From Hemileia vastatrix (taxonomy: Eukaryota; Basidiomycota; Pucciniomycetes; Pucciniales; Zaghouaniaceae), in assembly GCA_030280995.1 (NCBI GenBank), contig JASXTE010000002.1:16684683-16748682 (forward strand): 64,000 nucleotides of DNA, read 5' to 3'. The notes beneath the pieces were generated by a model that did not search any database, was not told where the DNA came from, and saw only the letters and a program-made list of their open reading frames with translations. The stretch's first letter is position 1, and every line of letters starts with the position of its first letter. The position numbers and the translations under genes were made by a program. This document shows positions 44,501 through 53,892 of the stretch, piece after piece.

Positions 44501-45936
44501 ACAGGACTAGAATAACTTGACGTTGATTGCTCATACAGTCCAGTGCATATCCGTTCTCTGACAACTTCGATATAAGCTTCTTTTAATGCAGCTGGAATAG
44601 GAATCGGTTTCTGCTGCCATGGTTCATGACATACCACAGGAATTTTGTAAGGCTCCCCATAGGAATGCTTCAACACACCCCTCTCCTCTTCTACAAAAGC
44701 AATGGCCTTCTCTCGCTTGACCATCACATCCAACAACAACTTCTTCTCTTCTCCAGACAACCAACCATCAGGTCCAAAATTAACAACACCCAGTCTCTCA
44801 AAAGTGATTCTTGACGTCTCAGAAAATTCAGGCGGATTCTTTACCAAGGGACTTTCATAAGGATCTCTTGATAACCTTGGTCTTCTCAAAGGTGGATTTA
44901 ATTCAGCAGGTAGCGGTTCATTAATAGGTCGAACTTTATTTGCTACCTTCTTATATTTGGCTGCGTCCACATCTAAATTAACTTGAGGTAAAACATTTTC
45001 TTTTGTATCGCCATTAAAACTTTCACCAAATGAATCTTCTTCATCGCCAGAATCGGAATAAGAAAAATTAGAAAAATATTTTATTTCATTTTTAAATTTT
45101 ACCCTTTTCTCCTTTCCCTCGTCTAATTTATAAACAGATTTTCCAACACCTTTGCTTCCCTTATCCAACAGTAAATCACCCGTAAAGAAAGTTGGCAGTT
45201 TAACCTCTTGCTGGAGGACTGGAATTGAATTTTCACAAAAATTATTTTTTTGTGTTTTAATTATACTGAGATTTTTTATCGGATTTTGATGTGATATTTT
45301 CAGTTTACCCTCTTGCTGGAGGTCCGTAATAGAAGGAGATAATTGCAGTTTAACCTCTTGCTGGAGGTCCGGAAATGAATTTTCACAAAAATTATTTTTT
45401 TGTGTTTTACTTATACTGAGATTTTTAATTTGGTTTTGATAAGATTTTCGCAGTTTACCCTCTTGCTGGAGGTCCGTAATAGAAGGAGATAATTGCAGTT
45501 TAACCTCTTGCTGGAGGTCCGGAATAACCTTTTCACATAAATTATTTTTTTGTGTTTTAATTATGCCAAGATTTTTAATCGGGTTTTGATAAGTTTTTCG
45601 CAGTTTAACCTCTTGCTGGAGGTCATAAAACATACCCTTCCAACCTTTATCCAACCTAATTTGGCCCATTTTGCCATTTTCACCATTTTTAAATTTAATA
45701 GAAAAACAGGGTAAATCCAATAAACATATAGAAAAGTCCATAACGTATTTGCACTCCAAAGTAATATTAACAGAAAATAATTGAGAATCCACTTGAATTA
45801 TCTCCAAGTGAGCTGACCTATTGCAATCCGGGATCTCATCCTGAGGAGAGATTACAACATTAGAGTGATCAGCCCCTGCTACCCCAAAAAATGAGGGCAT
45901 CCATAATAATTTGAATCCTGAATAAATTGAAGACAT
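41503..45936 (-). CDS. Gypsy-2 pol: reverse transcriptase, RNase H and integrase, 1477 aa
   Basis: The N-terminal 330 residues are unusual: a short head, then repeats containing LQQEVKL. Reverse transcriptase spans about 400-700 and contains KKPNGKLRVVHDLRELN, GDIMGGYDERELHPDS, LPQGATNSV and the catalytic FIDDG at about 590. RNase H lies at about 755-880 (LAVDSSQVAAGAVLSQ). Integrase has an HHCC finger at about 1124-1165 (HEDLGH.., CEECQRR). Its catalytic residues lie in DAVHIKEG (about 1188), TVDGGPEFG (about 1246) and EGMVERGHQ (about 1281). A GPYKIKEQ segment follows, and no chromodomain is seen. The frame is fully open. It does not share the gag frame, so frameshifting, re-initiation or a separate mRNA is needed for expression. 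Confidence 0.94.
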   Translation of the reverse strand: MSSIYSGFKLLWMPSFFGVAGADHSNVVISPQDEIPDCNRSAHLEIIQVDSQLFSVNITLECKYVMDFSICLLDLPCFSIKFKNGENGKMGQIRLDKGWKGMFYDLQQEVKLRKTYQNPIKNLGIIKTQKNNLCEKVIPDLQQEVKLQLSPSITDLQQEGKLRKSYQNQIKNLSISKTQKNNFCENSFPDLQQEVKLQLSPSITDLQQEGKLKISHQNPIKNLSIIKTQKNNFCENSIPVLQQEVKLPTFFTGDLLLDKGSKGVGKSVYKLDEGKEKRVKFKNEIKYFSNFSYSDSGDEEDSFGESFNGDTKENVLPQVNLDVDAAKYKKVANKVRPINEPLPAELNPPLRRPRLSRDPYESPLVKNPPEFSETSRITFERLGVVNFGPDGWLSGEEKKLLLDVMVKREKAIAFVEEERGVLKHSYGEPYKIPVVCHEPWQQKPIPIPAALKEAYIEVVRERICTGLYEQSTSSYSSPVFCIKKPNGKLRVVHDLRELNRVTIKDAGIPPSAEEFVEAFAGRVCYGLGDIMGGYDERELHPDSRPLTTFDTPLGRLQLTRLPQGATNSVAVYQAQMAWILQDEIPQYAGIFIDDGRIKGPTTDYDNQVLEENPGIRKFIWEFAITLERILFRIEEAGLTISGSKFSCCVPALEILGHVVCREGRIMSKKKVNKIQSWPRPKNTTKVRGFLGVCVYVRMFIKDFSSLAAPLRRLTRKDADWEWDEECEKAFVKLKEVVGKDLVLHKLDYGKDSGRIYLAVDSSQVAAGAVLSQMDKAGYIRPVRYESVVFTEVESRYSQPKLELCGVAKILKKLQHILWGQHFELQVDAKSLIQMINSPSLPNAPMTRWVAFIQHFLFDLVHKPGKTFTMPDGLSRRPPTEEDSDSEEFDEDIPIIKASTKGAEDFPYLPHEVKLAGLLCLDYDDDDLHQEDKLENSFYVKKGVEKGVDKFGREEVEEDVVYVEEDGLVVWDSSKLRNGVYVGELENLNKRVDKEKEVFSNTVYEGSKGSEEKRRHSSNKDLFRGQPLLAHSCAGDIGDREVPIDVILIDFQDEVWGQTGFYFLLVKYLLTLERPEDCEDDEWVAIKRKSSTFYLSGRRLMRRRYPNPQVVITQQKGQELVLKSLHEDLGHRGVGETFRRISDRFWWPGMKMTVKQWVQSCEECQRRSYLRPKEPGRATGEYTLFGRVSLDAVHIKEGRYKYLIVARDDLSGWVEAAPLINLTAKNVAEFFLNNWVYRYGVMKLVTVDGGPEFGTEFKEAVLKVGSKVRVATPYYPEAEGMVERGHQVIKDALVKMCGTSAEKWRHYLPLVLFADRITAKRTTGFSPYELVFGQKAVLPVDLEAESYLGVDWDTVKTTEELLCARMMQLEKKEEYLEKAYSRMMKIRNQSVRYWDERLAHRLRKPLNPGDMVLVYNRSLESQWGKMFADRWNGPYKIKEQVSGGSYVLEELDGVVLKKRVAADQVKRFYPRGTRSAEV
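45190..45632 (-). repeat. Coding minisatellite in the N-terminus of Gypsy-2 pol
   Basis: A unit of about 150 bp (50 codons) is repeated about 2.5 times in frame. Each unit contains two hairpin repeats read as DLQQEVKL and DLQQEGKL, plus LSPSIT and a KTQKNNFCEN segment. Because the unit length is a multiple of three, copy-number changes keep pol open. Confidence 0.85.
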
Positions 45937-45992
45937 AACGATAAAAAAAAATTTCAGCCGAGTTTAGGTAGTTTATCCTCATTTCGGAGGAA

Positions 45993-46277
45993 TTAAATTC
46001 TTGATATCCCCTGGAGATAATCCATAATTTTGCCCCAAGGGCTTATCCACCGATTCCATAAAACCCAAAAATAAACTCCCAGAATTTCTCCTATAAAAGG
46101 ACATAAAAAATAAACTACCTTTTTCCAAAATATGAGTGCCTCCACTTTATGCACCCTATTGTCCAATGGCACTACACTCTCTATTAGTGCAGGAAAAACC
46201 ATATCCTCCATAAAAATCTCTTCCTGAGATTGAAACAAATCCACCATACATATACCAGATTCATAAACCATATCCAC
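45993..46277 (-). CDS. Short frame between gag-protease and pol of Gypsy-2
   Basis: This 94-codon frame is in the same phase as gag and follows its TGA after three codons. It could be a readthrough extension of gag-protease or a remnant of one longer frame. It shows VFPALIESVVPLDNRVHKVE and a Trp-rich tail, with no known domain. A hairpin repeat (45968) lies directly after its stop and before the pol ATG. It is probably not an independent gene. Confidence 0.4.
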   Translation of the reverse strand: MDMVYESGICMVDLFQSQEEIFMEDMVFPALIESVVPLDNRVHKVEALIFWKKVVYFLCPFIGEILGVYFWVLWNRWISPWGKIMDYLQGISRI

Positions 46278-46286
46278 ATCTGAATT

Positions 46287-48797
46287 TCAGACAGTCTCCG
46301 CTTTTGAAGACATAACCTGAGGTAAATATTCCTCTAAATCAAATTCCAAATTATCCAAAACAAAATTATCCCCAACATCCAAATTTTCTTCATCAGTGAT
46401 CTCCAAACTAATCCCCATGCCAGCTTGATACCCTATCCTGGCCTCAAAATCCATCAAAAAAGGACCACCAAGAACAGTTTTGACTGCTCCTCTGGCCACA
46501 TAAAAGTGAACCTTACCAACAGATCCACCAATGCCTAACCTGACATGCTCAGCTGTACCCATCAGCTCTGTTGCATGCCCTCCAATACCTCTGAGGTTTC
46601 CCCCAGTTCCACTTTTAATTGGCAAGCCTATACTCGTCGCTTGCTCCAATGAAATTAAATTAATTTGAGACCCTGAATCGACCAAGGCCTTTACTTCTTT
46701 ACCATTTAGAGTTACCACCAGGTAACCCAGGGGAGCGGAAAAATGCGTATCTACATCTTCACCAAACTTTTCAGCATTTTCACAAATATATTCCACCTCT
46801 CCAGTGGAAACCCGACGCCTCGTCAAATGCTTCTTTTGCTTTTCAGCAAGCGCCGGACTAATCGTAAATAACTCCCCCAAAGATAAGGGAATCTGCAGTT
46901 GATTCACCCTATTCAAAACTGCGTCCATCGCATTAGCTTGACCAGAAACTACTGGCCGCTCATACTGGACCTTTGATTTAACAACCTTGGCCCTGGGTAC
47001 CTCTTGAGGTCCAACCGAGCCATCTTCACTTTCTATAACCCTAACTCCGTCACCAGCTTCTTGCACTAATCCTGATCCATTGCTAGTCCTTCTTACTCCC
47101 TCCATTGGGATGGGACCGCTAAAACTTGGTCTGGGTAGAGACGCCAACGGTACGTCCTCCTCAGAATCCGAATCATCCTCTGGCATAGGCTCACCATTTA
47201 AATCAAACTTTCCATAACTAGGGGGCCCCATATCAGCAATCCCCTTCTGCATTTTATATAATTCGTCCTTAGAGTAAGGGTTCAATTTGTTGGCGGCAGT
47301 TTGAGCACTAGAATTCTTGTCCTTAGAGTAAGGGTTCACTTTGTTATTGGCCTTGCCAGGATTAGCCCTCAATTGGCTCTGAATGCTACTTTTCGCCTTA
47401 GTAGCAGCTGCTCTTCTAGCAGCATTAACATCGTATTCGCCAGCCATACAGCTACCCTCCACCTGGGCAACCGTCGCCAGCTCTAAACCACCAAAAGAAG
47501 TAGAAAATGTGGCTTTACTGACCTCTTTCTCCTTGCCCTTGTCAGCTTTACCACCATTACCATTACCATTTTTGCCACTCTTGGCATTAACATCTTCATC
47601 CGTCACCTCTTCAAATCTGGCTCTCCTTTCAGCCGTTAAACTTCTTCTGACCAAATCAGAAGGAGACTGTCCATCACTGGGCTTGATGAACAAACCATCA
47701 GGAAATTTATAAACTTTACCATCAAATAAAACTCGCCCAGCATCCATATCCTTATCAAGAGCAAAACAAACTGTTGCTCTGTGCCCCCTCCTATTACAAT
47801 AGGAGCACACCTTTGGCTCATCATAGCCACCTCTATAACCATTACCACCATTGCCACCATTTCTCCCATTGCCTGGGAAGCGGTTACCATTATTATTGCC
47901 ATTATAATTTCGATGTTCATAACCTCTGGACTGATAAGAAGTCGACGTCGACGAAGACGCGATTGGGGCCTTATTGGCCTTCTGTGTTTCTTGAACAAAT
48001 ATTTTTAACTGTTTAGTTAAATCGGCCAAATGATCGACCATCTTATTATCTACATTACCCTCTACTTTAGCAGCAGGTAATCCCATTTGAGCCTTCTTGG
48101 CCTCCTGGGCTTTGACCATAATATCGTTGTTTTCGGCCAAAACTTCGCTAACCTTGCTAACATATTGAGTGCATGACTCTTGATATTTGTCCAACGCCAA
48201 TAACTTTAGATGGGCCTGAATGTTCTCTTTGATAACCTCCAGAGCCGGAAGTTTCTGCTCACCATTAGGCAGTTCCTTCATCAAATCTTTTCTTGAAAGA
48301 TCCTTCAAGACGTCCATTTGAATATCCCTGCTGCATGCTGTCCAAAACAAATCTTTTGCTTGGTTCTCATGCACTAACTCGTCCACCAGTATGAGATATT
48401 CCACCACTTCATCAAACTGAACACAGAGCTTTTTGAAGTCAGCCATAGAAGAAACTCCACCTTTTGCTTGCCAGTCTCCAACAATTTTATTGAGGTCCAT
48501 CATAGTAAACCTAACACCCCATCTATCAATCATAGCTTTAGAAAGCTTAACCCAATCCTTGTCCTTGAATGCCTGCATAGCAATAACCTCTTTTTCCACC
48601 TCCCTATCAGCAATAAAAAACCTAACTTGCTTCACCATATCCACATGGGAAGCACCATCAACAGCAGCAGCAGCTTCATACCTGCTAATGAACCATTTAA
48701 CCTCCTCCCCATCAAACTTTGGGCCATCCCAAGAAACAATTCTAACTGAGGGAGTAAGAGGGTTAGAAGATCCAGAAGCAACAGCAGAAGAAGACAT
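46287..48797 (-). CDS. Gypsy-2 gag-protease, 836 aa
   Basis: ATG at 48797 opens a serine-rich start, then a retrotransposon gag core (about 20-230) with WFISRYEAAAAVDG and KLSKAMIDRWGVRFT. A Gly/Asn-rich linker leads to a CCHC knuckle CSYCNRRGHRATVC at about 325-340. A low-complexity acidic and basic middle follows. A retropepsin domain lies at about 690-800 with the active site ALVDSGSQINLIS at about 705 and a LGGPFLMDF block near its end. It is fully open. Related decayed gag sequence is found at 63130-63960. Confidence 0.93.
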   Translation of the reverse strand: MSSSAVASGSSNPLTPSVRIVSWDGPKFDGEEVKWFISRYEAAAAVDGASHVDMVKQVRFFIADREVEKEVIAMQAFKDKDWVKLSKAMIDRWGVRFTMMDLNKIVGDWQAKGGVSSMADFKKLCVQFDEVVEYLILVDELVHENQAKDLFWTACSRDIQMDVLKDLSRKDLMKELPNGEQKLPALEVIKENIQAHLKLLALDKYQESCTQYVSKVSEVLAENNDIMVKAQEAKKAQMGLPAAKVEGNVDNKMVDHLADLTKQLKIFVQETQKANKAPIASSSTSTSYQSRGYEHRNYNGNNNGNRFPGNGRNGGNGGNGYRGGYDEPKVCSYCNRRGHRATVCFALDKDMDAGRVLFDGKVYKFPDGLFIKPSDGQSPSDLVRRSLTAERRARFEEVTDEDVNAKSGKNGNGNGGKADKGKEKEVSKATFSTSFGGLELATVAQVEGSCMAGEYDVNAARRAAATKAKSSIQSQLRANPGKANNKVNPYSKDKNSSAQTAANKLNPYSKDELYKMQKGIADMGPPSYGKFDLNGEPMPEDDSDSEEDVPLASLPRPSFSGPIPMEGVRRTSNGSGLVQEAGDGVRVIESEDGSVGPQEVPRAKVVKSKVQYERPVVSGQANAMDAVLNRVNQLQIPLSLGELFTISPALAEKQKKHLTRRRVSTGEVEYICENAEKFGEDVDTHFSAPLGYLVVTLNGKEVKALVDSGSQINLISLEQATSIGLPIKSGTGGNLRGIGGHATELMGTAEHVRLGIGGSVGKVHFYVARGAVKTVLGGPFLMDFEARIGYQAGMGISLEITDEENLDVGDNFVLDNLEFDLEEYLPQVMSSKAETV

Positions 48798-48974
48798 CCC
48801 AATAAGTAATGAAAAGCGTTAACAATCGATAAAATAACAAGCCTCTTGCAGGCCAATAACAAAAATCCAATTAGAGTTCCAGAAAATAAGCCTCTTGCAG
48901 GCTAATAACGTTCTTGATCCAAGTAAGTCTTTAAAGAAAGCTAGAGAAATCGAAACCCCACGTTGGGCGCCAAC
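48798..48974 (-). promoter_or_regulatory. Gypsy-2 leader with tRNA-Lys-type primer-binding site
   Basis: On the sense strand, TGGCGCCCAACGTGGGG (48972 to 48956) lies 2-3 bases after the 5' LTR. From memory this is the primer site complementary to the 3' end of tRNA-Lys in Drosophila gypsy-type elements. The leader also holds two copies of AAGCCTCTTGCAGGC (about 48840 and 48890), which fold as GCCT/AGGC around a 5-base loop. Confidence 0.82.
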
Positions 48975-50131
48975 TATGGTAAGGTAAACTCTTACAGTCG
49001 CCTTGCTGTAAGCAGAATCCGCAGGAGATATGTGGATTTAGCCGAAAACCCCGTCCTTCCAATAAAAATAACAAAATGGGAATTCTAAATCACTAAGCTA
49101 ACCAGTCTACTTGGATCTGATTAATAAAAATAATGAAACTCTAAAATATTTAACGCTTATTGAGATTTAAAGAAAGTGGCTGTTGATAAAAGAAATACTG
49201 ATAACAACAATTAAGGTGTACCAGTGAAAGATCTGAAAAGATTGACTTTTATGTTTTTATAATGATTTGAATTTTTATGAGACAGCAATAATCAAGTCCC
49301 AGCGATGAAGACCTTTCTAAAGATACCCTGTATGAAGTGTTATTTAAACTGTTGAGTAGTATTTCTAAATGTTATATGTATATAAATATAAAGTTATAAG
49401 GGTATTAAAAATTTATTTAATTTGTTGAGTAATAAAAAATGAGACTGTGGTGGTCAATGATTAAGCTGTATGATGTATCCCCCCTTCTCAATTTCGAGTT
49501 TGAGAAGCGCTTAAGTATTCCTAGTCACGTGCCTAAATTTTCCCCTCCAGAGCTCTTCCAGAGTCAATCCGGAGCCCATACGGAGTCCGTACGGAGCCGG
49601 AACGGAGTCCGTACGGAGTCAAAGCGGAGTCCGTACGGAGTCGAAACGGAGTCCGTCCGGACTTCCGGACTCAATTAGAACCTTAAAACTATAATAAAAA
49701 ATCTAGAAAAATTACACATAATAGAGCTACTTCCCCTTTACATACCAAACTAATTTTCGTAGTCTGCGCAGCTCTAATTACCCCGTGAAAATTCATCAAA
49801 GTTAAGTAATTTTTAAAAACGTAAATATTTCTATAAAACTTTAAAATTCATTTAAAGATATAAAAAAAAATAGTAAAAATTCTGGGAAAATTTCCCAAGG
49901 TTCTTGAGTGACTTGACTTGATACTTATAAATTTTTCAGACCGTAAAAATAAGTTTTCTCCGTAAAATAAATTGTATTTGTGTAGGCATTCGCTCGTGAC
50001 CGATTTCTTCATATTTTAAACTTCAATAAATTAAATAAAACCCTTTTATAAAAAATAATAACGCCAATCTTGCACGCCGTGATAACTCCATTTACATATT
50101 TAGGTGCTGCACTAAACTTTAGGCTACCACA
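48975..50131 (-). repeat. Gypsy-2 5' LTR, 1157 bp
   Basis: It matches 37751-38862. It is 45 bp longer, almost entirely because it has three copies (49581-49646) of the 22-bp CGGAGTCCGTACGGAG.. unit instead of one. Other differences are a dozen substitutions, several of them CG to TG or CA. Confidence 0.92.
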
Positions 50132-51753
50132 ACGCACCATCTACTTTTCAAACCTATTTAATTACATCTTTCAAGATTTTGTTGAACAATTTGTTGTTGT
50201 CTATTTAGACAATATTTTAATTTTCTCAAAGACATTAGATGAGCATATTCATCATGTTCGACAGGTTCTAAATTGCCTTCAAGATCACAGTCTCTACGCC
50301 AAGCACAATAAATGTGAATTCCATCTTAAATCTATTGATTTTTTGGGGTTTACGTTGTCCACTGTTGGTTTAGTCATGGACGACAAAAAGGTCCAAAAAG
50401 TCCTTGAATGGCCTGAGCCCAAAACCGTTAAATCCCTACAAGGATTTTTGAGTTTTGCCAATTTCTATAGAAGATTTATTAAAGATTACTCTAAAACTAT
50501 TTCCAATCTTACTTCTCTTCTTAGAAAAGATATTCCTTTTGTTTTTACTTCTACAGCACGAAAGGAATTTGAAGCATTGAAGACTGCGTTCACCACACCT
50601 CCAATTCTTTGACACTTTGATCCTTCTGCTTTGACAATAGTTGAGACAGATGATAGCAATTATGCTATTGCAGGGGTCATTTCTCAATTAAATCCTGAAA
50701 CAAAATTGTTTCATCCTGTTGCTTTTGAGTCACGCAAACTCATTGTGGCAGAATTAAATTATGAAATTCATGACAAAGAGCTTTTAGCTATTATTCACTG
50801 TCTTAAAAAATGGTGCTCTTTTCTTCTCAGCCTAGATAGTCCTTTTCAGATCCTGACTGACCATAATGCTTTGAAATACTTTATGTTTTCCAAAGTGCTA
50901 ACCAGGCTTCAAGCCAGGTGGGCTGAATTTTTGTCTGAATTTCCTTTTTCTATTTCCTATCGCCCAGGTAAGAACTGCATTCTCCCAGATATCTTGTCAC
51001 GTTGGGACAACATTTACCCACAATGGGGGGACACATTTGCTGACAAGAACCCAGAAAATGTGAAATCAATTTTCAACAAATCATTAACTTAATTTGATGA
51101 CAATTCAATCTTTTTAAAATCCACTATCCAACATCCTCAAAGCTCAGTTGAAGGACAATTATTGTTTAGGATTAAAAGACAAAATACTCTTGAAGAAAGG
51201 GGCCAAAAGATTTAGTATTGAATCAGGTCTATTAGTTTTTAAAGGTAGAGTAGTCATACCCGACAATAATGAAATAAAATTATGGATTTTCAATAGTCAA
51301 CATGATTCTCCATTAGCTAGTCATTTTGGGGTTGATAAAACCTACCAGTTAATAGCAAGGGATTTCTTCTGGCCAGGAATGACCAGAGAAATCAAGGCCT
51401 ATATAAGATCTTGTTACGAATGTAATAGGAATAAGGCTCCCCGTCACCGGAAGCATGGGTTGCTTCAACCACTTCCTATTCCCTCTAAACCTTGGGAATC
51501 TTTATCAATGGATTTTATTTCTCAACTTCCTCTTTCTAATAATTTTGATGCTATATTAGTAATAGTAGATAGATTTTCAAAAATGTCTATTTTCATAAAA
51601 ACCACTACTACTGCTACAGCAGAAGATTTGTCAAAATTGTTTCTAGAATATGTATTTTCCAAACATGGCTTACCTAATGATATTATTTTAGATAGAGGCT
51701 CATTGTTTGTATCCACATTCTGGACTCAACTGTGTTGACAACTCAATATCACA
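50132..51753 (+). pseudogene. Gypsy-1 pol, second piece (reverse transcriptase, RNase H, integrase start)
   Basis: The piece resumes with PSTF, then a one-base deletion. FNYIFQDFVEQFVVVYLDN follows: the catalytic YLDD reads YLDN here. FLGFTLS, RRFIKDYSK, RNase H (IVETDDSNYAIAGVISQ, LTDHNALKYF) and SYRPGKN come next. After a stop at about 51092 the integrase has HDSPLASHFG, CYECNRNK and MDFISQLPLS, VIVDRFSKM. It ends at NITRN where Gypsy-3 is inserted. Stops also occur at about 50612 and 51738. Confidence 0.86.
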
Positions 51754-51758
51754 AGGAA

Positions 51759-52575
51759 TGTCAAGGTACGCTTTTGGTCTAGAAGATTTGGTATGAAGTT
51801 TTACGAGGATTTTAAGGGTTAAAATGGATTCTCAACAATTTGGTACGTATTTCTTAATCTAAGTGATTTAATTAATCAAATAAAAGAGGTAGGATTAAAA
51901 TATTGATATAATTTATAGATTAGAGTTACGTTATTGTAAATACTAATGATATAGAATATAATAATAAGTTTGATTGGTTGTAATTGTAATAAAATAATGT
52001 AGTAAAGGAATGATTAAAAAACAACCAAAAGAGAGGCCTTATATAGGCAAAGGAGGGACAAAGCACGGAAATTAAATTCTAAAAACAGTAGTATGAGAGA
52101 GAGAAAAGAATATTCCAGAAGGAGTATTTTCAAATAATAAAGTTGTTCTAAAAAGAAGGCGTCAAAAAGATGTATTTACAGAGTATGTCAGAAATACATC
52201 AATTTATTTAATATTTACTGTAGAAGTCAATTCTAAATAAGAAATTTGAATTTTTTGTATATATTTAATATTATTTGAATATTAAAATCTTATTTTAATT
52301 TAAAATCTATTTTTTAATATAAATCTTTATTTCTTCCAACCTGTCAAATGAGCACGGTGTTAGAGAAAAAATATAAGGGACAATTTTATATTTAATTTTA
52401 TCATTCTGTAATTAGTTAATTTATTATAAGTAATTTTAATGTAACTAATTTTTAATTAAATAATAATTAAAAAGATAAGGTGCTGCTTCATCCATTAAAT
52501 AATTAATTATTTCACTGGGTAAGTCTAGTAGCCTGGCTGACACTCCCTCACTCTAAAAAAACAATAAAAAAAATG
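51759..52575 (-). repeat. Gypsy-3 3' LTR and polypurine tract
   Basis: The LTR occupies 51759-52542. On the sense strand it is preceded by AGAGTGAGGGAG, a polypurine tract (52543-52554). The stop codon of the integrase frame is only about 30 bp upstream. The LTR is AT-rich with no gene. Confidence 0.9.
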
Positions 52576-53892
52576 CTATGATTTTTTCTTTTTATAATTT
52601 TTTAGTAGAGTAGGAAGATTAGATATCTCCTTCCCAGGTATCCAAGAATCATATTCAGATGATTTATTCTTGAATCTCAATAAGTATTCTGTACCTTTTT
52701 CAGCAGTGACTATTCTGTCATTTAGAATTTTTTCAATTTCTGCTGTTTCAGTGATTTCATTTGGGGTTTTCTTTGGTCTACCCCTCCTTTTTGAAAATAA
52801 ATCACTATTGGATGTGTAAGGTTTCAAAAGAGATATTGGAAAAACAGGGTGTTTTCTTTCATATGGGGAATACAGAATAACTTCAACTGCATTATCTCCA
52901 ATAATTCTTCTGACAACAAATGGACCAACAAATGGATCTTTCAATTTGTTATTACCTTGTAAGTTGAAGTGGACTGTAGAAATCAACACTTCATCACCCT
53001 TTTTAAAAGTGTATTCTTTATGGGATTTGTCCCATCTTTTCTTCTCATATTCAAATGATTTTTCAATACATTTTTGAGCATGATTTCTACATAGTTGTTG
53101 CATTTGAAGAAAAGATTTTACACCAGGATGTATATCCAATTTAGGTATTTTGTTATTGAGAATTTGGGCAGGAGTATTAGGAACATATCCAAGCCAGAGC
53201 TCAAAAGGCTTTCTTTGAGTAACAGAATGAACAGTGCTATTATAAGCAAATTCTAACCCAGGAAGTAAGGTAACCCAATCATGAGTGAATCTGTCATTAT
53301 CTTTATACTCAAGGCCAAAGGCACAATATCTTCTTATCATGTCCTCTAAAGTCTGAATCATTCTTTCAGCTAAACCATCAGTCTGAGGGTGATGGGCAGT
53401 AGAAAGTTTCAGATCACAACCACAAACATCCATCAGAGACATCCAAAATTCAGAAGTAAATTTAGGGTCTCTGTCAGAGATTATGGCTTTAGTAAAACCA
53501 GCAGTATTAAACATATGAGACCACCTTAAGAAAGCTAATTCTTTAGTGGAAACATCCTTGTGAGTAGGGATAAATTTACACATTTTTGTGAATCTGTCCA
53601 CAATAACCCAACAAGAGTTATAACTGTCTTTACCAGCAATAGGTAATCCTGTTACAAAATCCATGTTTATTATTTTCCATGGAGCATCAGGAGGTTCAAT
53701 ATGTTGCATTAATCCTGCTCTTTTACCAGTTAATCTTTTTGATTTTTGGCAAGAATCACAAGATTCAACATATAATTATGTGTCTTCAGACATATTAGCC
53801 CACCAAGCAGTGTTCTTAATTCTGATCATTGTTTTGTCAAGATCAAAATGTCCATCTAATATGTCATCATGACAAATTTTCAAGATGATTTC
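52576..53892 (-). pseudogene. Gypsy-3 integrase with C-terminal AT-hook and chromodomain
   Basis: This continues the pol phase after the TAA at 53893. The zinc finger (HDDILDGHFDL.., CDSCQKSK) contains a second TAA at 53776-53778. From 53709 it is open for 377 codons. The catalytic core has MDFVTGLP, SDRDPKFTSEFW and HHPQTDGLAERMIQTLED. Next come FELWLGYVP, a GPFVVRRI segment and an AT-hook-like RRGRPKK at about 310. The chromodomain at about 323-375 has EIEKILNDRI, YLLRFKNKSSEYDSWIP. Chromodomains of this class target insertion to marked chromatin. Only the stops make it a pseudogene. Confidence 0.88.

Larger units (their letters stand above)
37751..50131 (-). mobile_element. Gypsy-2: near-intact Ty3/gypsy element inserted in Gypsy-1
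   Basis: The LTRs are 37751-38862 and 48975-50131. The target duplication is ACGC (37747-37750 and 50132-50135), or AACGC if the terminal A is assigned to the flank. On the sense strand there are a tRNA-Lys-type primer site, long open gag-protease and pol frames, a 2.6-kb non-coding 3' region rich in hairpin repeats, and a polypurine tract. The LTRs differ by about a dozen substitutions plus a repeat-number change, so the insertion is fairly recent. The sequence belongs to a basidiomycete-type Ty3/gypsy lineage with FIDD in place of YxDD. Confidence 0.93.

Noticed and set aside
47301..48862. Frames overlapping Gypsy-2 gag on both strands (for example 47636-47998 minus, 48433-48822 plus)
   Set aside because: They arise from low-complexity Gly/Asn and Ala/Lys coding sequence of gag in other phases.
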